This document shows, one piece after another, positions 11,721-24,908 of a stretch of DNA of 64,000 nucleotides. The DNA is from Hoplostethus atlanticus (taxonomy: Eukaryota; Chordata; Actinopteri; Trachichthyiformes; Trachichthyidae), in the NCBI GenBank assembly GCA_034670405.1, contig JAXDDX010000025.1, positions 186,001-250,000 on the forward strand, in the 5' to 3' direction. Each line of letters begins with the position of its first letter. The first letter of the stretch is position 1. The notes under the pieces were generated by a model, which did not search any database, had not been told where the DNA came from, and was given only the letters and a program-made list of their open reading frames with translations. The position numbers and the translations under genes were made by a program.

Positions 11721-14222
11721 ACAACGCCAATAATTGGCAGATGCTCAGATTTAAACAGACAGGAGGCTAACCCTCTATCCCATCTTTCTCATCACCCCCA
11801 ACTACTCTATATTACCTGATAAAGCGTAAAGTGTGGTTATCATACCTGGACGAATCAAATTTCCTCTCCCTATAAAAGGTGCTCTTCTTCATCAGACGGA
11901 GAAGGACCATGTCACAGAGGAAATCTCCCTGGTGAATAATGTTTCGTTAAGTGATGTAATTGGTGCGCTATCACTGCTTGATACTACAAATCACATAGGG
12001 TCACATGTCATTCCTTCCCTGGTAGGGGATAAGATCACAACTAACAGGTTTATTTTCATCCGTGTTTCTGAAGGAGATTCATTTTGGTCTCATTTGGGTC
12101 TCCTGTTTATGACTTTTGCTCATAGAATGACATAAGAGCCCCATGTCAGAAACAGTGGTTTTATCCTTTAAGTATTCAAAATCAATGTTACTTACAGCAC
12201 CCATCAGAGCCAGTCCTGAGCCTATGTTGATTAAAGTTGGGATGATACTGAACTTCCCAGCCTACGAATGACGGCAAAAACACAAGTGATGTGGATTAAA
12301 AAGAGTCACAAAAATCTGTAACGTTCAGTTCACTGTAATCTCGGATAATTCCCAAAACCCTAGAAGCAGTTATCAGTTTGTTACGATGTGTTATGTTTTT
12401 GGACCACTTGGACCTTAGATATCTGTCAGGAGACAACACTTTTGCAGGGTACATTTCATGCATTGAGACCTTTCCGTGCACCATGATGGTAAATCGCACG
12501 CCGTAGACTTTGAATAGGGTTCGGTAGCTCTCCCCAGCAGCATTTTTGTAATAGCGAGCGTGCCTGTAGAGAAAACAGTGAAATGCTGCATCAGATCTGG
12601 AGGCAGCGCAAGGATAAAACAATTCAATATTTTATCTAGCAAAATGTGCCAAAACAAAGACATACTGATGTTCGCAAAATTTACTGTGTCACTGCCTAAA
12701 GTGTCGGTCACCTGAAGTTAAATCCAGTTGTGATGGACTTGTTGGAGGCGCTGATGTCCAGGCGAGTGAAGTGGTATTGTGGGTGGCAGTTAGAATAGGC
12801 CTTTGTCCAGGTCACAGTTCCACTCTATCAGAATCCCAATGGAGCCACCCTGGGAAACACAACAAGCACGTGACAAACCGCTACTTGGAAATATTCACTC
12901 AAAACAGAAAAAAGTGTCTTCATTGTCATTTTTTAAATCTTGTGACCGTGGGTTGAAAAGCTCCTTTTGATAGATCAATGCTAAACAAATTCAAGCTGTC
13001 TCGAGGTCAAAGGTCACTCGATGATTAGTTGAGTAGTGTTTGGATCTGTACTCTTATCAGCCAACCTACTTAATAAAGTACTTGGTACCTTTATCAGTTT
13101 GGACATTTTTTTATCGATGCAGCTGTTTCACTATAGAGCTATTTACATCTTGCTTGCCTGGTGCGTGGCTCTCCAATACAGTCAATATCAACCCCAATTA
13201 TAACAAATTGATTGCTCACTCTGTAATGTTGGTAAAAAGATGTCAATGAAAATTGTCTGCAGTCACGACTTTCTTGTACAGTTTTGATGCTACCTTGGCC
13301 ATTGCTTTAGCACTTCCTTCTTTACTCCTTGTGCCAACATTTGAATTGTGTTGTTTTGCCACTACACAAGGAAATTATCATGGGGACAATTTTCCTCAGC
13401 ACTTTGTTGTAGAATGAAATGAATGAATGAATGAAATTATGTTATTTTCTTCCCTGGCATGAAATTGAGGCGAAACAAATTTTTGGCCCCTTAGGACTGT
13501 ATTTGAGAGCCGAGCACCCAGGCAAGCAAGACATAAGCAGCTCTTCAGTGAAGCAGTTCATTTAGATTTTGGTCAGAATGATTCGATGGAAAATGATGGG
13601 AAAATGGGGTCGAGTAGAGGAAGATTTGTTTAAGGTTTAAAGTTACGTAGAATGCAACAGATGCAACTCATTTTGGACTATGCGGATGAAGCTCCTGAGC
13701 AGGGTGTAAAACTAACTAGTGTGGCCATGTCCTGAAATCTGAATCCGGCTCGGCTAACAATGTCTCCCAGACGGAATATGGGGCAGTAGGGGTAGAGGTC
13801 CTCATCGTAGCCACACTTCTTCAAATAGGAGTAATCGGTCGTGTCAAGGACGTTGGACCTGAAACGTTAGAAAAGCGCCGTATTTGTGCACAGCTTGCAT
13901 AGGGGTGTGTACTGCTTACTGTATACAGCTGCTGAGGGAGTAGCCAACTCCTTCAGGATTTGATTCAATCAAGCATTTACATGGCGAGTCTGTGGTGACT
14001 GTTTAATACAGGAGATGACTTACTTTGAAAATGCAAATGTGGGAAATCGGATGAAATTCTTGATGTAGATGGTGAAGTTCTCTGCATTTCTCAACAGAGG
14101 CCCTCTGGAAAACAACGAGTTTTATAGGAAATTAAAGCTGAAATTGAGATATTCTTTGAGGAACAAGCCATTCTTTTCTTTTGTATAGGGAAATAAATTT
14201 GTCACTGCCGCTTTTATTCCAG

Positions 14223-14288
<66 letters not shown>
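14223..14288. repeat. (TATC)n microsatellite
   Basis: About 16 uninterrupted tatc units between P2X exons 6 and 5. Confidence 0.95.
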
Positions 14289-15399
14289 CCTTGTATTGTC
14301 AGGTTGACTGGCCGGCCCTGTCCATTCATACTTATTCATTGCTACAGTTTTACCTATAAGGCCGTTCTGGGTCTGCATCCCGAATACTTGTACTTATTTC
14401 TCTCAAAAAGGAGGTGGAAATTACGCTTAGGATCCCAGGATTTGTTCTTGGTCTCTCTTGTTGAGTTAATGAAGGATCTCATGGCACACTCAATAAGAAA
14501 CTGTGTTTGATTTGTTTCGGAAAAAAATGTAAATAGCCAAAACGTGTTCCTTACTGTGGTTTAGAGCTTCTTTCGAGGGGACACCAGCCATATATCTCAC
14601 AGGTACCAGTAGAGTTTTGGTCTTTTCTCAAACATTGGCCGCTCATAACTCCTTCAGAAAACAACAGAATAAAACACCATAAAAGCACCTTGGTCATTAC
14701 TAGCGAAAGACAGTACATTGTAAATGTTGGTGGAGAGCATTGACAAAAAGATGAATTGGTTCAAATACACATTCTGCATTGAAATTATAAAGCTCACCTT
14801 GAGCAACAGCCACAGCAACCTTAAGTCTCAAGGTCAGTGTTATTAAGTATATCTTTTATCCTTTATCCTTTATTGCACAATGTTGTCTTGTTGCACTGTT
14901 TTGCACGCTGCCCTCATTTTTTTTTTTGTTTGGAAGGCACCATGACCCCCAATAACGTTTTTAAAATTTTCTTTTCACTGTGCACTTGTGCCAATAGTGC
15001 CAATAATCTCAAACTGAAATTGAATCCAGGCAGATGAATTCAGACCCACTTCATCTTTCAGAATGGTACCAAACCGAGCAACTTAGTAATACGACAACAC
15101 TGAAACTGCAGCCTGAAACGTTCACCAATTTATTTGAGTATTCAAGTAAAATCAGTGTTTCTTTCGTACCTTGGCCAGCCACCACCGTCTCTCCCGCCTC
15201 ACAGTCCTGGTTGCCTCTACAGTGGCCGCCCAGCACTTTGGAGTTCTGGGAACAAACACAGGGTGGCTGAGGTGTGACTAACACTGACATCTGCCACTTA
15301 ACATAGTATACCTTGTTCAGTTGGTCTTCTTTAAGACATGTAAACAAAACCTTATCTCAGCTAAATGACTGAAAGACAGGGTTTCTTGCTGGATTTGAA

Positions 15400-16960
15400 A
15401 CAATGGGGTCCAGTGAGCATCCAAAAATATAGATATATATCTATATTTCTAGAAGTCACTGCGATGAAAAGAGGTTTGATACCTAAACATGTGCATTTTG
15501 GAGTGACATAACTACATAACATAACATTACTCCAAAATCACCCTGTGGTAAAAGGTGCTATGTGTAGCATCTCAAAATTAAGATCACATTTCCCATAAAC
15601 CCTGTTGCTTCCTGTCTTCTCCTCCCTGGCGGCGCCCTGCAAGTGTTTGTTTTGGAGAGCAAGAAGAAGGATAAGAGCCAATAATAGCCCTCGACAACAG
15701 TGACTATGCATTCCAACAATGTAAGCTAGCGTGAGGTTGAAACTATGCAGTTAGAATAGTGGAACTGGAATAAAGCTCTGCATTGCTAGCAAAGCAAAAC
15801 AGTTCCCGTTTTGTGCCGTAAAGCAATCCAGCAAATCCCGCCGGGTGGCACACCAGGTAAAATGGTGCCAATCTTCTCTGTGATGGTCTTGTTTATGATA
15901 ATCACGCTAATGTCTCAAATCAATGTGGTAATGATTCATCGATGTTGAAATGCTACAGCACCTTTCATAATTACTAATGCAGTTTGCTTGTCTTAAGGCC
16001 AGACGTCTGTGATACTGTCAGAGTAGCTGTGGCTGACCGGCACCTGATACATGGCAGTACAGGCTCCCGCCAAGTGTGGGCATGGACACTGCAATGTTAA
16101 GTACTTCAATGTATACAAGAGTATTTTATGGCTGTGACTTGTATAGGCTTGTTATTCTGCTGGGCTGCTAAAGTGAGCTGTCAGGCAGCAGACCAAGAGC
16201 AGCAGAGTTTACATACCAGAGAGCCTCTGGAAATATGCAGCTATGGATGTAGCTGAAGGAAATTATGAAGCAAATGATTCTCACACACACACAGAATCCA
16301 GTCCAGTGGTCTGCTGGTTGTAATACCATATATTTGTTTGAGGTTTCTGTGTAGGCGATGGGAACACCAGAAGCTCCAGGGATGGCAGGCTACCTCAGCT
16401 GGATCACAATTAATATGGAACCTATAACTTAAATATGAGCCAAAGGCTTTCTGGGGACGATGGGAGCAAAGTGCCTATATGATGATGTAACATGGAGGTG
16501 TATTTGAGTTCACCTGTATGATCAAACATTTAGGCCTAGAGCTGTTTCTGCCTAATTGTCTTTTTCCTCCAGGACAAGATAAACAAGCTTAAAAAAATTC
16601 TGTTGGCACAGTTACACAGTCAGGGGGGCATAGTTTCCAGATGATCAGACTTCAAGCTGCAGGGTGTCAATAAACAAACTTTAAAGTAAACGCAGTTAGG
16701 CTCAGGCAGCAGTTGCAAGCAGTGAAAGACGGAGACACCGTATGTTTAGCCCAGGAGACGCTGTATCTAGACGACGAACACTCAAAGGGCTTGCAAAAAA
16801 GCACACATACTCAGCTGCACTTTACAGTTTGATCAAGCTCACTGGTATCCTTGTATCAGACAAAACAGGACACCTGGCTTAGACACATCATGTACCCGTC
16901 TTTAGCTACGTTCACTACATCCATTCAGTCCAGCTTCAGTGTCGCGCAGCCCACTGATAG
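15400..16960. other. P2X copy B intron sequence without recognised gene
   Basis: This is intron between exon 4 and exon 3. It holds a small perfect AT palindrome near 15427-15452 (atatagatatatatctatat). I see no coding signal and no clear named repeat. Confidence 0.5.
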
Positions 16961-16965
16961 ATCTA

Positions 16966-17627
16966 GGCCCAATCCCAATGTCCCCCCTAAGGCCTAAACC
17001 CTGAACCCTCACAGACTTAACTGACGTCACCTGGTAAATGCTTGAGTGCGAGAGGCTGCAAGGGCTCGAAATTGTATAAATAGGAATGGGACAGCACTTT
17101 GCGACATATCGCGTTACCTTGACGACGCCAATTGTTTTTTGTCGATGGGGTTTGGGACTTTTTATTTTCCGTTTTTTAACTTTCTTCACGACCAAGGCAC
17201 TTAAGGGACCGACTGCCTGATCTGAATGTCTTCCAGGCTCTTGCCTTACAGAGTGGACGAGAGGTAATTGTCAATAATCAATTGACTCGTTTTGTCAAAA
17301 CAGCATCATCAAGCAAAAATTGAAATAAATGGTAGATGAATAAACATTTGTCCTTCCATTTTTTTTAAACGCTTCCGGGCTTCCCCTGGTAACCCCGTAT
17401 TCAACATCACAACACTATGAACTGTGGGTAATTCCCTCAGGCAAAGTCTGCAGAAATGCGGACTTACGGAAAGTGTGCATAAAGGGCTCAAAAAGTCTGC
17501 GAGAGAGCCCTCATGCACTTGACGATTTGACAGTGGGACAGCCCTAAACCCTCATGGACGTAGCGGAAACGCGCCTCAAAGTCCGTGAGTCCGTGAGTCC
17601 GTGAGTGTGGACATTGGGATTGGGCCC
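16966..17627. mobile_element. MITE with GGCCCAATCCCAATGTCC termini
   Basis: The terminal inverted repeats ggcccaatcccaatgtcc and ggacattgggattgggccc are flanked by TA on both sides, a 2-bp target duplication. It is about 660 bp with no transposase. The TIR wording resembles ISL2EU/PIF-Harbinger-like elements of fish; that assignment is from memory. Confidence 0.8.
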
Positions 17628-18333
17628 TACACTCAGAAAAGAGGGTTCCAAAAGGGTTCTCCACAGAGAGATGGGGTTCTGCAGTCACATTTGCCTCTAA
17701 GAAACCCTTTTCCCCTGGCAAGCGTCCAGAGGGGTTGTTAGGCAGGCAAATGGTTACATCAACAACCCTTTCATCTTAAAGAACCCTTCAATGAGTTCTA
17801 TGAGGAACCTTTGGAAGGTAAATTCGCAACAAATAATCCCATTATATTGTTTGGTAACTTTGATTTGAGATTAAATACGACTGTAGTTAATTACAAATCA
17901 ATAGCACCTCTTGTAATGACAACTATCTCGGATGCTATTCTAACTAGTTGTATATGTTTTATGATCGAACCGGATTTGAACCCTGACATTAAATGTCCAC
18001 AGAGTAATGTCTTAACAAACTGAGGTACAGCAGCTCACTAGAAAGTTATATACTATGAAACCATAAAGGGTTCTTTGTATAACCCTCGGGACGGGATCTA
18101 GGTGAAACCATAAAGGGTTCTTTGTATAACCCCCAGGGCGGGTTATAGGTGTAACCCTTCATGTAGGGTTCTTGGAAGAACGTTTCATGTAGGGTTCTTG
18201 GAAGAACGTTTCATGCAGGGTTCTTGGTAAAACCTTTATAAAGGGTTCTACTTGGAACTAAAAAGGGTTCCCCCATAGGGACAAGCCAAAGAACCTATAA
18301 TGGTTCTACTTGGCACTTATTTTTCTAAGAGTA
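17628..18333. mobile_element. MITE rich in AAGGGTTCT repeats
   Basis: Termini tacactcagaaaa and ttttctaagagta are imperfect inverted repeats. The interior contains many copies of 'agggttcttgg' and its complement. It abuts the preceding MITE directly, and the right part is shared with copy A (1-152). Noncoding. Confidence 0.7.
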
Positions 18334-19189
18334 CATGGCTCTGACAGGAGTCAAATGAAGATGCAATACTCTGTGACCGGAGCAACAGGCGGGGAGATTG
18401 CCTGCAACTGGTCAGATAAATCAATGAGATAAAAAATAGAGAGGCATCCTGTGAAGGCATCCATGTGCTATTGCTCTGTCTCTTCTATCACAGATCAGTT
18501 TGTGATCAGTTTGTATCCATCCTACTGTATTATTCTACCAGAATAGTCAATCGAGTCTATCCTACGAAAATGTCCTTACCTCGGCACAGTATCCCAGCTT
18601 CTGGTTTGGCGTCTCAATGAAATTGGTTACAATGAAAAGAACAGCTTCGCCCTATAACAGGAGAGACCACCATAAGATAACTGACCTTTATAGTGCCACC
18701 AGGTACTTCTTCACATTTCACTGCTTTGTTAGCCTGCACTGATGCCTGTTAGTGCTCCAGTTAACACCTGTTTAATTTAGGTCTTGGAATTGGCACAAGG
18801 AATCAAGGAAATACTTTTTTATTTATATTTTATTTTCTACTAGCCAGTTTGGCAGGCAGTCAACTTGGTTTCACTCAGTCTCTTATCTAATTTGGTGGCT
18901 AATCAATTCAACTGGCTGTTCAGATTATGAATCCACCTGCCACTGCTGCCAGTACATGAAAAAAGTTACCTTCACGCCCTGGTGATAGTATCATTAGGAA
19001 AGGCTGAAAACAGAGTGCACGTTTTCACCTGTGGTGGGATGACATAGTCCTCCGGACCCCACAACAGCAGGCCAGACTCAGTGGTGTTAGTGACCGAGAC
19101 GCCCTTCAGTTTAGATATAACAGAGCTCTGGATGGCCTCATCCGTCTCCTGGTAGCCCTTCTTCATCAAGAACACCCACCTGTGAGAGG

Positions 19190-22030
19190 AGGTAACGCTC
19201 AAAATACACATGTGCTGTCCCTGACCACCAAAAAAAGGAATGCATTGAATCTTGCATTGAAATTGAAGTGAGGTGTTTAATTTCAACGTGTTTAAGATAT
19301 AGTGTGTCACTTTTAATATGTTATCTTGTGCTTATTTCTGTTGTTTTGACTAAGAAAGCAACATTCCTATAATGTTCCTATTGGAGTTATAGTGCGTCAG
19401 TGATACACAATAGTGAATTTATACTGTCTTTATGGTATTTTTATCTCCTACGGTATCACTATGGTATTCATGTAGAGACGAAGTTATAGTCATAGTATAA
19501 CATACTTTCAAAATGTATTATAGCATTACTACATATTACTGTATTACTGTAGTACTTGGTTTTGGCTGAACATCAATGAGCGCTTCAAATACTCTTTTGG
19601 GCCAACAGCCATCCGCCTGTACAACGTCAACCCCTAAGCCTGGTCAATGACAGTTTTCCCTGCCCTACTATAACACTAACAGTCTCACTTTTCCAGTACA
19701 GTAACCCTATAACACATTTTAGGACACTATACAAATAGCAAAAGTATGAACTGTATATAATAGCCTATATAGGAATAGTATTTTTTTCTCTACATACCAT
19801 GACGTGCAGTACAATTAGGTCACCATAAACTCACCATTGAGTCGGACTGATTCCCTGTCGGAAAATGATGGGGTTTTCTAGCTATGGACATTTTGCCAAG
19901 TCTGTAGAACAACATATGGTATGAAATGATGGTACTAGAAAGTGAGTGTTGCTACTTACCCAATAATGTACCCGATGATAGATAATTGGACAAGTCTATA
20001 CAAGACCCCAACTTTCTTGTTATCGGTGACAATGTATTTCTCAGTTTTGTAGTTGAATAAGGAGAGGAAGGTGCCTTTCCAGTGGCTCCCGGCCATCCTA
20101 CAGTTAGGTTGGGACACCTGAAAGTCTGGACCAAGGTCCGAACCAAGGTTCATGTTTTGTTACACTGTATACATTTGATCCGGTTAGTTTTGCTTTCACA
20201 TTGCAATTTTGCGAGCGCACTAAACAGTCCCACCAGGATTTCGCGGAGTTTTTTTCTGAATATTGCGGCCCAAAATGATTGAATTTGCAGCGGCTTTTAT
20301 CAAAAATTGCGATGCAATTTGAGATATTTTTCGTGTTATCTTGTGGTAAAACTATGGAAGCCGAGAACGGCAGTGCTTGCAATTATTTTTTTTAATGCCG
20401 TTATCTCGAGATCACGAGTTAATTATGCCATTATCAACCCGTTATCACGAGAAAACAAAAGGTCGGACTCGTTTCCTCGGATTACTTATATTGTTTATCA
20501 GAGATCAGGAGTGTCATGCCAGCATGCAGAGATGGCGTCTTGACAAATGTAGCAATGTGAGCCTTATCTATCTATCTATAAAAGCTGTTGATGGATTATG
20601 GTCGAATGACAGTTTGCCCTGCCATAACACTAACCGTCTCCCTTTTCCACCTGAGAGGAGGTAACGCTCAAAATACACATGTGCTGTCCCTGACCACCAA
20701 AAAAAGGAATGCATTGAATCTTGCATTGAAATTGAAGTGAGGTGTTTAATTTCAACGTGTTTAAGATATAGTGTGTCACTTTTAATATGTTCTCTTGTGC
20801 TTATTTCTGTTGTTTTGACTAAGAAAGCAACATTCCTATAATGTTCCTATTGGAGTTATAGTGCGTCAGTGATACACAATAGTGAATTTATACTGTCTTT
20901 ATGGTATTTTTATCTCCTACGGTATCACTATGGTATTCATGTAGAGACGAAGTTATAGTCATAGTATAACATACTTTCAAAATGTATTATAGCATTACTA
21001 CATATTACTGTATTACTGTAGTACTTGGTTTTGGCTGAACATCAATGAGCGCTTCAAATACTCTTTTGTGCCAACAGCCATCCGCCTGTACAACGTCAAC
21101 CCCTAAGCCTGGTCAATGACAGTTTTCCCTGCCCTACTATAACACTAACAGTCTCACTTTTCCAGTACAGTAACCCTATAACACATTTTAGGACACTATA
21201 CAAATAGCAAAAGTATGAACTGTATATAATAGCCTATATAGGAATAGTATTTTTTCTCTACATACCATGACGTGCAGTACAATTAGGTCACCATAAACTC
21301 ACCATTGAGTCAGACTGATTCCCTGTCGGAAAATGATGGGGTTTTCTAGCTATGGACATTTTGCCAAGTCTGTAGAACAACATATGGTATGAAATGATGG
21401 TACTAGAAAGTGAGTGTTGCTACTTACCCAATAATGTACCCGATGATAGATAATTGGACAAGTCTATACAAGACCCCAACTTTCTTGTTATCGGTGACAA
21501 TGTATTTCTCAGTTTTGTAGTCGAATAAGGAGAGGAAGGTGCCTTTCCAGTGGCTCCCGGCCATCCTACAGTTAGGTTGGGACACCTGAAAGTCTGGACC
21601 AAGGTCCGAACCAAGGTTCATGTTTTGTTACATTGTATACATTTGATCCGGTTAGTTTTGCTTTCACATTGCAATTTTGCGAGCTCACTAAACAGTCCCA
21701 CCAGGATTTCGCAGAGTTTTTTTCTGATTATTGCGGCCCAAAATGATTGAATTTGCAGCGGCTTTTATCAAAAATTGCGATGCAATTTGAGATATTTTTC
21801 GTGTTATCTTGTGGTAAAACTACGGAAGCCGAGAACGGCAGTGCTTGCAATTATTTTTTTTAATGCCGTTATCTCGAGATCACGAGTTAATTATGCCATT
21901 ATCAACCCGTTATCACGAGAAAACAAAAGGTCGGACTCGTTTCCTCGGATTACTTATATTGTTTATCAGAGATCAGGAGTGTCATGCCAGCATGCATAGA
22001 TGGCGTCTTGACAAATGTAGCAACTGATTT
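19190..22030. repeat. Local tandem duplication carrying P2X exon 1 twice
   Basis: Sequence beginning ggaggtaacgctcaaaatac occurs at about 19190 and again at about 20653. The offset between the two exon-1 copies is 1468 bp. The two exon 1 copies encode nearly identical peptides. Exon 2 lies outside the repeated unit and is present once. The junction near 20649 joins sequence that is downstream in copy A (the 3206-3300 type) to the intron after exon 2. Confidence 0.85.
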
Positions 22031-23636
22031 AAACTGAAAATGTCAGATCAAGGAGTACCCATTATCGCATCACTCCCATTGATCAACTCCCAAACCCACC
22101 CCACAGAGCAGTGTGTGTATGTCATGGTCCACTCTTGCGAATTTAAACAGAATGGTGGCGTCCAAACTTATACTCAAATGTATGAATTACACTGTGTGGA
22201 AAACACGTTAGCAAACTAATGTTAGTTGCTGTCAGTCAGTCAATTCGACTCATGTTTGCCTGTTAGACTACATATTAATCTACTCTTCCGCAGCTCGCGT
22301 ACAGTAGGCTACGTGTACAGGCCCGTGTTGTAATGGAAATCAGCCTTTTGTTGTCTCGAGATAACGAGATAAATTAACCCGTTATCACGAGAAAACGAGC
22401 TTTGTTATCTCGAGATCACAAAATAATTAACTCGTTATCTCGAGATAATTGAATTGATGAAAATTGTAACACATCTATAATATCCATCAGCCAAGAATTA
22501 TTTAAATATTATTATTTATATTATTTTATTTAAATAAAAACCACAAAAGAAAACATTTGTTATAAATTTTAACAAAAAAAAAAGATCTAAGTTTTGATAG
22601 AAAAAGCAATGCTCTATTTTTTGGTTTGTTCTTTAGGCAAAACACAATGAACGCAACCTACCTTCTGTTAACACGTTGGGTGTTAATGGAGGTTTGGAAG
22701 GAGAGGGTGAAGAGAAGTAGCAGCCCTTACAGAGATGAAGAAAATGGTGTTTTAATGCCATGTGTAGCAGCCGATAATGTAATAACTGCCGACAACGTAA
22801 TAACTGCCAATAACGTAATAATTTCTCCATTTTTAATGTAATAAAAGCCGATAATGTAGTAACTTGCCAATAACGTAATAAAATGTCTGAACCAATAATG
22901 TAATAACTTTTTGCCCATAATGTAATAAGCTATTACGTTATTGGCTGGTTGTTACATTATTGGCCGTGTTTTAAAAAATCCTCTAAAAATGTAATAACTG
23001 GAGCTGATAATGTAATAATATACTTATAACACTTTATTTAAATTTCAGTTATTGGCTGATGTCCTATTTATTTGTTTGTGTGACTTGATGATGAGAATTA
23101 TCTCCAGCCCTGCCTTCTCTTCCTTAGTCATTTAAGTTCCAACACACGTTTGCAAACACAGACAATTACTCATATTCCTCTTTTAGGATGTAGTGTTCTC
23201 AAATAAAAAGACCACAATTTTTTTCCATGAAAAATGCCATCTTTAATTAAACCTTTTAACACACTTTTTCAGGCAAACTGTTACAGCTATGCAGTCCTCT
23301 CCTTAATCAACTGAATTTTAAATAACTAAACTGATACTATTATGATCCCTTGTGCTTTCAAACACAATTCTTAACTATAAATATAAAGTATATAACTTCA
23401 GCTACAAAGATAACTTCGGTAACACATCTTTGAGCTTAATAAAGATAAGGTTATTGTCCTTTTTTTACAGAACTAAACATTCTCCAATACTGTGCAGTAC
23501 ATTTAACAAAATGGAGGTAAGATGCTGAAGTTAAAGTTCAATTTCAAATGAAAAGTAAATTCCACTCATTTACAAATAGACTAGAGAATCAAAATAAAAA
23601 TTATCTGCTGACAAGAAAAAAAGAAAAAAAAGGGCA

Positions 23637-23938
23637 TTACTTCTTCCAGTAGATATCCTTAACTTTGTGCTGTCCAAAGGCTACGTGAGTGAGCAGAATC
23701 CAGGCTTTCATCCATCGGTTGTCCTTACTAAACAACTCTTTTATACGTGTGCTGAGACCACTGTTGCGTCCAGCAGCCTTGTAGAGCTTCATTACACTAA
23801 TGGAAAAGTCATTTTCTTTGTCCAGTTCTAAACTCTCTGCAAGTTCCTCTCTTATGTACAGGTTGGGATGAAATGGTGTAGATAATTCACGGAATAAGAG
23901 TGACACTCTGTTGAATGTCCCCAGCATTGACATATCTA
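23637..23938 (-). CDS. C-terminal part of the interrupted OTU-protease-like gene
   Basis: This begins at the other side of the inner transposon, on the shared TA. It continues as DMSMLGTFNRVSLLF..., about 99 residues, and ends at TAA (23639-23637). It is rich in charged and Trp residues (RWMKAWILLTHVAFGQ). Joining it to 28287-29132 across one TA keeps the frame open for about 381 residues in total. The upstream in-frame residues MSNVCDGPCLL... (to 24119) are the inner element's terminus and not part of this protein. Confidence 0.72.
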
Positions 23939-24412
23939 CACTGTAAGAAAAGTCCGTAAAAATAGGGCTCAATGTACTGTTAATATTAAGGAATTTTCTG
24001 TATTGATTTTTCACAGGTGTTTTACCCGTATTTTTAATTACGCGTTGCATTGTGGGAGCAATAACCCCCGCTAGGCGCAAAAGGTGCAAGAGGCAGGGGC
24101 CATCACACACGTTGGACATTAAACTCTGTCAAAGTTTCATTCGGATTTCGGAGTTGGAGAAACCTTTCTCACACTTCTGTGGTAAAAATCAAGAATTAAC
24201 AGCTACATTTTTTTGAACTAAAATTATTTTATGTTAAGGACTTAGCTCAGTATCGTTTTATTTGGAAAGAGTTCAGCTTTTGTTAACCTGTGTCCACCGT
24301 TACCAGATAAGCCAGGAATATTTTGCGGACTCATTTTGGGACTCCAACGCAAGTTTGGTATTGTGTTAATTTACGTTTTACCATTACTTATATTTTAGAC
24401 TTTAGTGGACGT

Positions 24413-24735
24413 CAGGTAGAGTTAGGCTAATGCTAGCCCCAGTTTTAGCCTCAGGTGTTCCGCCCACGGACCGATAGGTACAAATGCTAGCGTTCTGGGC
24501 CTGCTGACGTTGGAATGCTAGCCCCAGTTTTAGCCTCAGGCGGGCCGCCCACGGGCCGATAGGTACAAATGCTAACGTTAGCCGTCTGTTTTCCCACCAG
24601 GGTTGCAAAAGTTGGGCCTGCTAACGTTAGAGTTGGGCTAATGCTAGCCCCAGTTTTAGCCTCAGGCGGTCCGCCCAAGGACCGATAGGTACAAATGCTA
24701 GCGTTCTGGGCCTGCTAGTTGGCTATCCAGCTAAC
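24413..24735 (+). repeat. Minisatellite inside inner transposon, about three ~100-bp units
   Basis: The units contain gctaatgctagccccagttt, agcctcaggcgg and accgataggtacaaatgcta. The motifs recur at about 24430, 24518 and 24642. The apparent minus-strand open frames here are repeat translations. Confidence 0.85.
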
Positions 24736-24908
24736 CAGCTAACGCCAGTTATTTTATAGGGCAGCAAGCTGTGACATGCATTTACGCATACCATGGCCTG
24801 GATTGTTATAGCTTAAAAAATGTATATTGATTTATATAAATAAATATATATATATATAAATAAATAAATAAATGTAACATTGGTCATGTCGTTAATTTTT
24901 GGTGCTGT

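Larger units (their letters stand above)
12196..21564 (-). pseudogene. p2rx5: P2X purinoceptor 5-like, copy B, exons 1-10, frameshifted and lacking last exons
   Basis: ATP-gated channel homologue. Exons: 1 at 21564-21428 (second copy 20096-19960), 2 at 19179-19029, 3 at 18651-18580, 4 at 15245-15170, 5 at 14648-14555, 6 at 14104-14024, 7 at 13858-13717, 8 at 12849-12712, 9 at 12563-12470, 10 at 12261-12196. The ectodomain shows family cysteines ([34 protein letters not shown]), [19 protein letters not shown], and the start of TM2 (AGKFSIIPTLINIGSGLALM). Exon 8 is 138 nt where phase requires 137. An extra G after 'gacaaa' turns the expected AYSNCHPQY frame into an early stop. No exon for the rest of TM2 or the C-tail was seen between 12196 and the palindrome. 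Either a decayed duplicate or an assembly error plus undetected exons. Confidence 0.78.
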
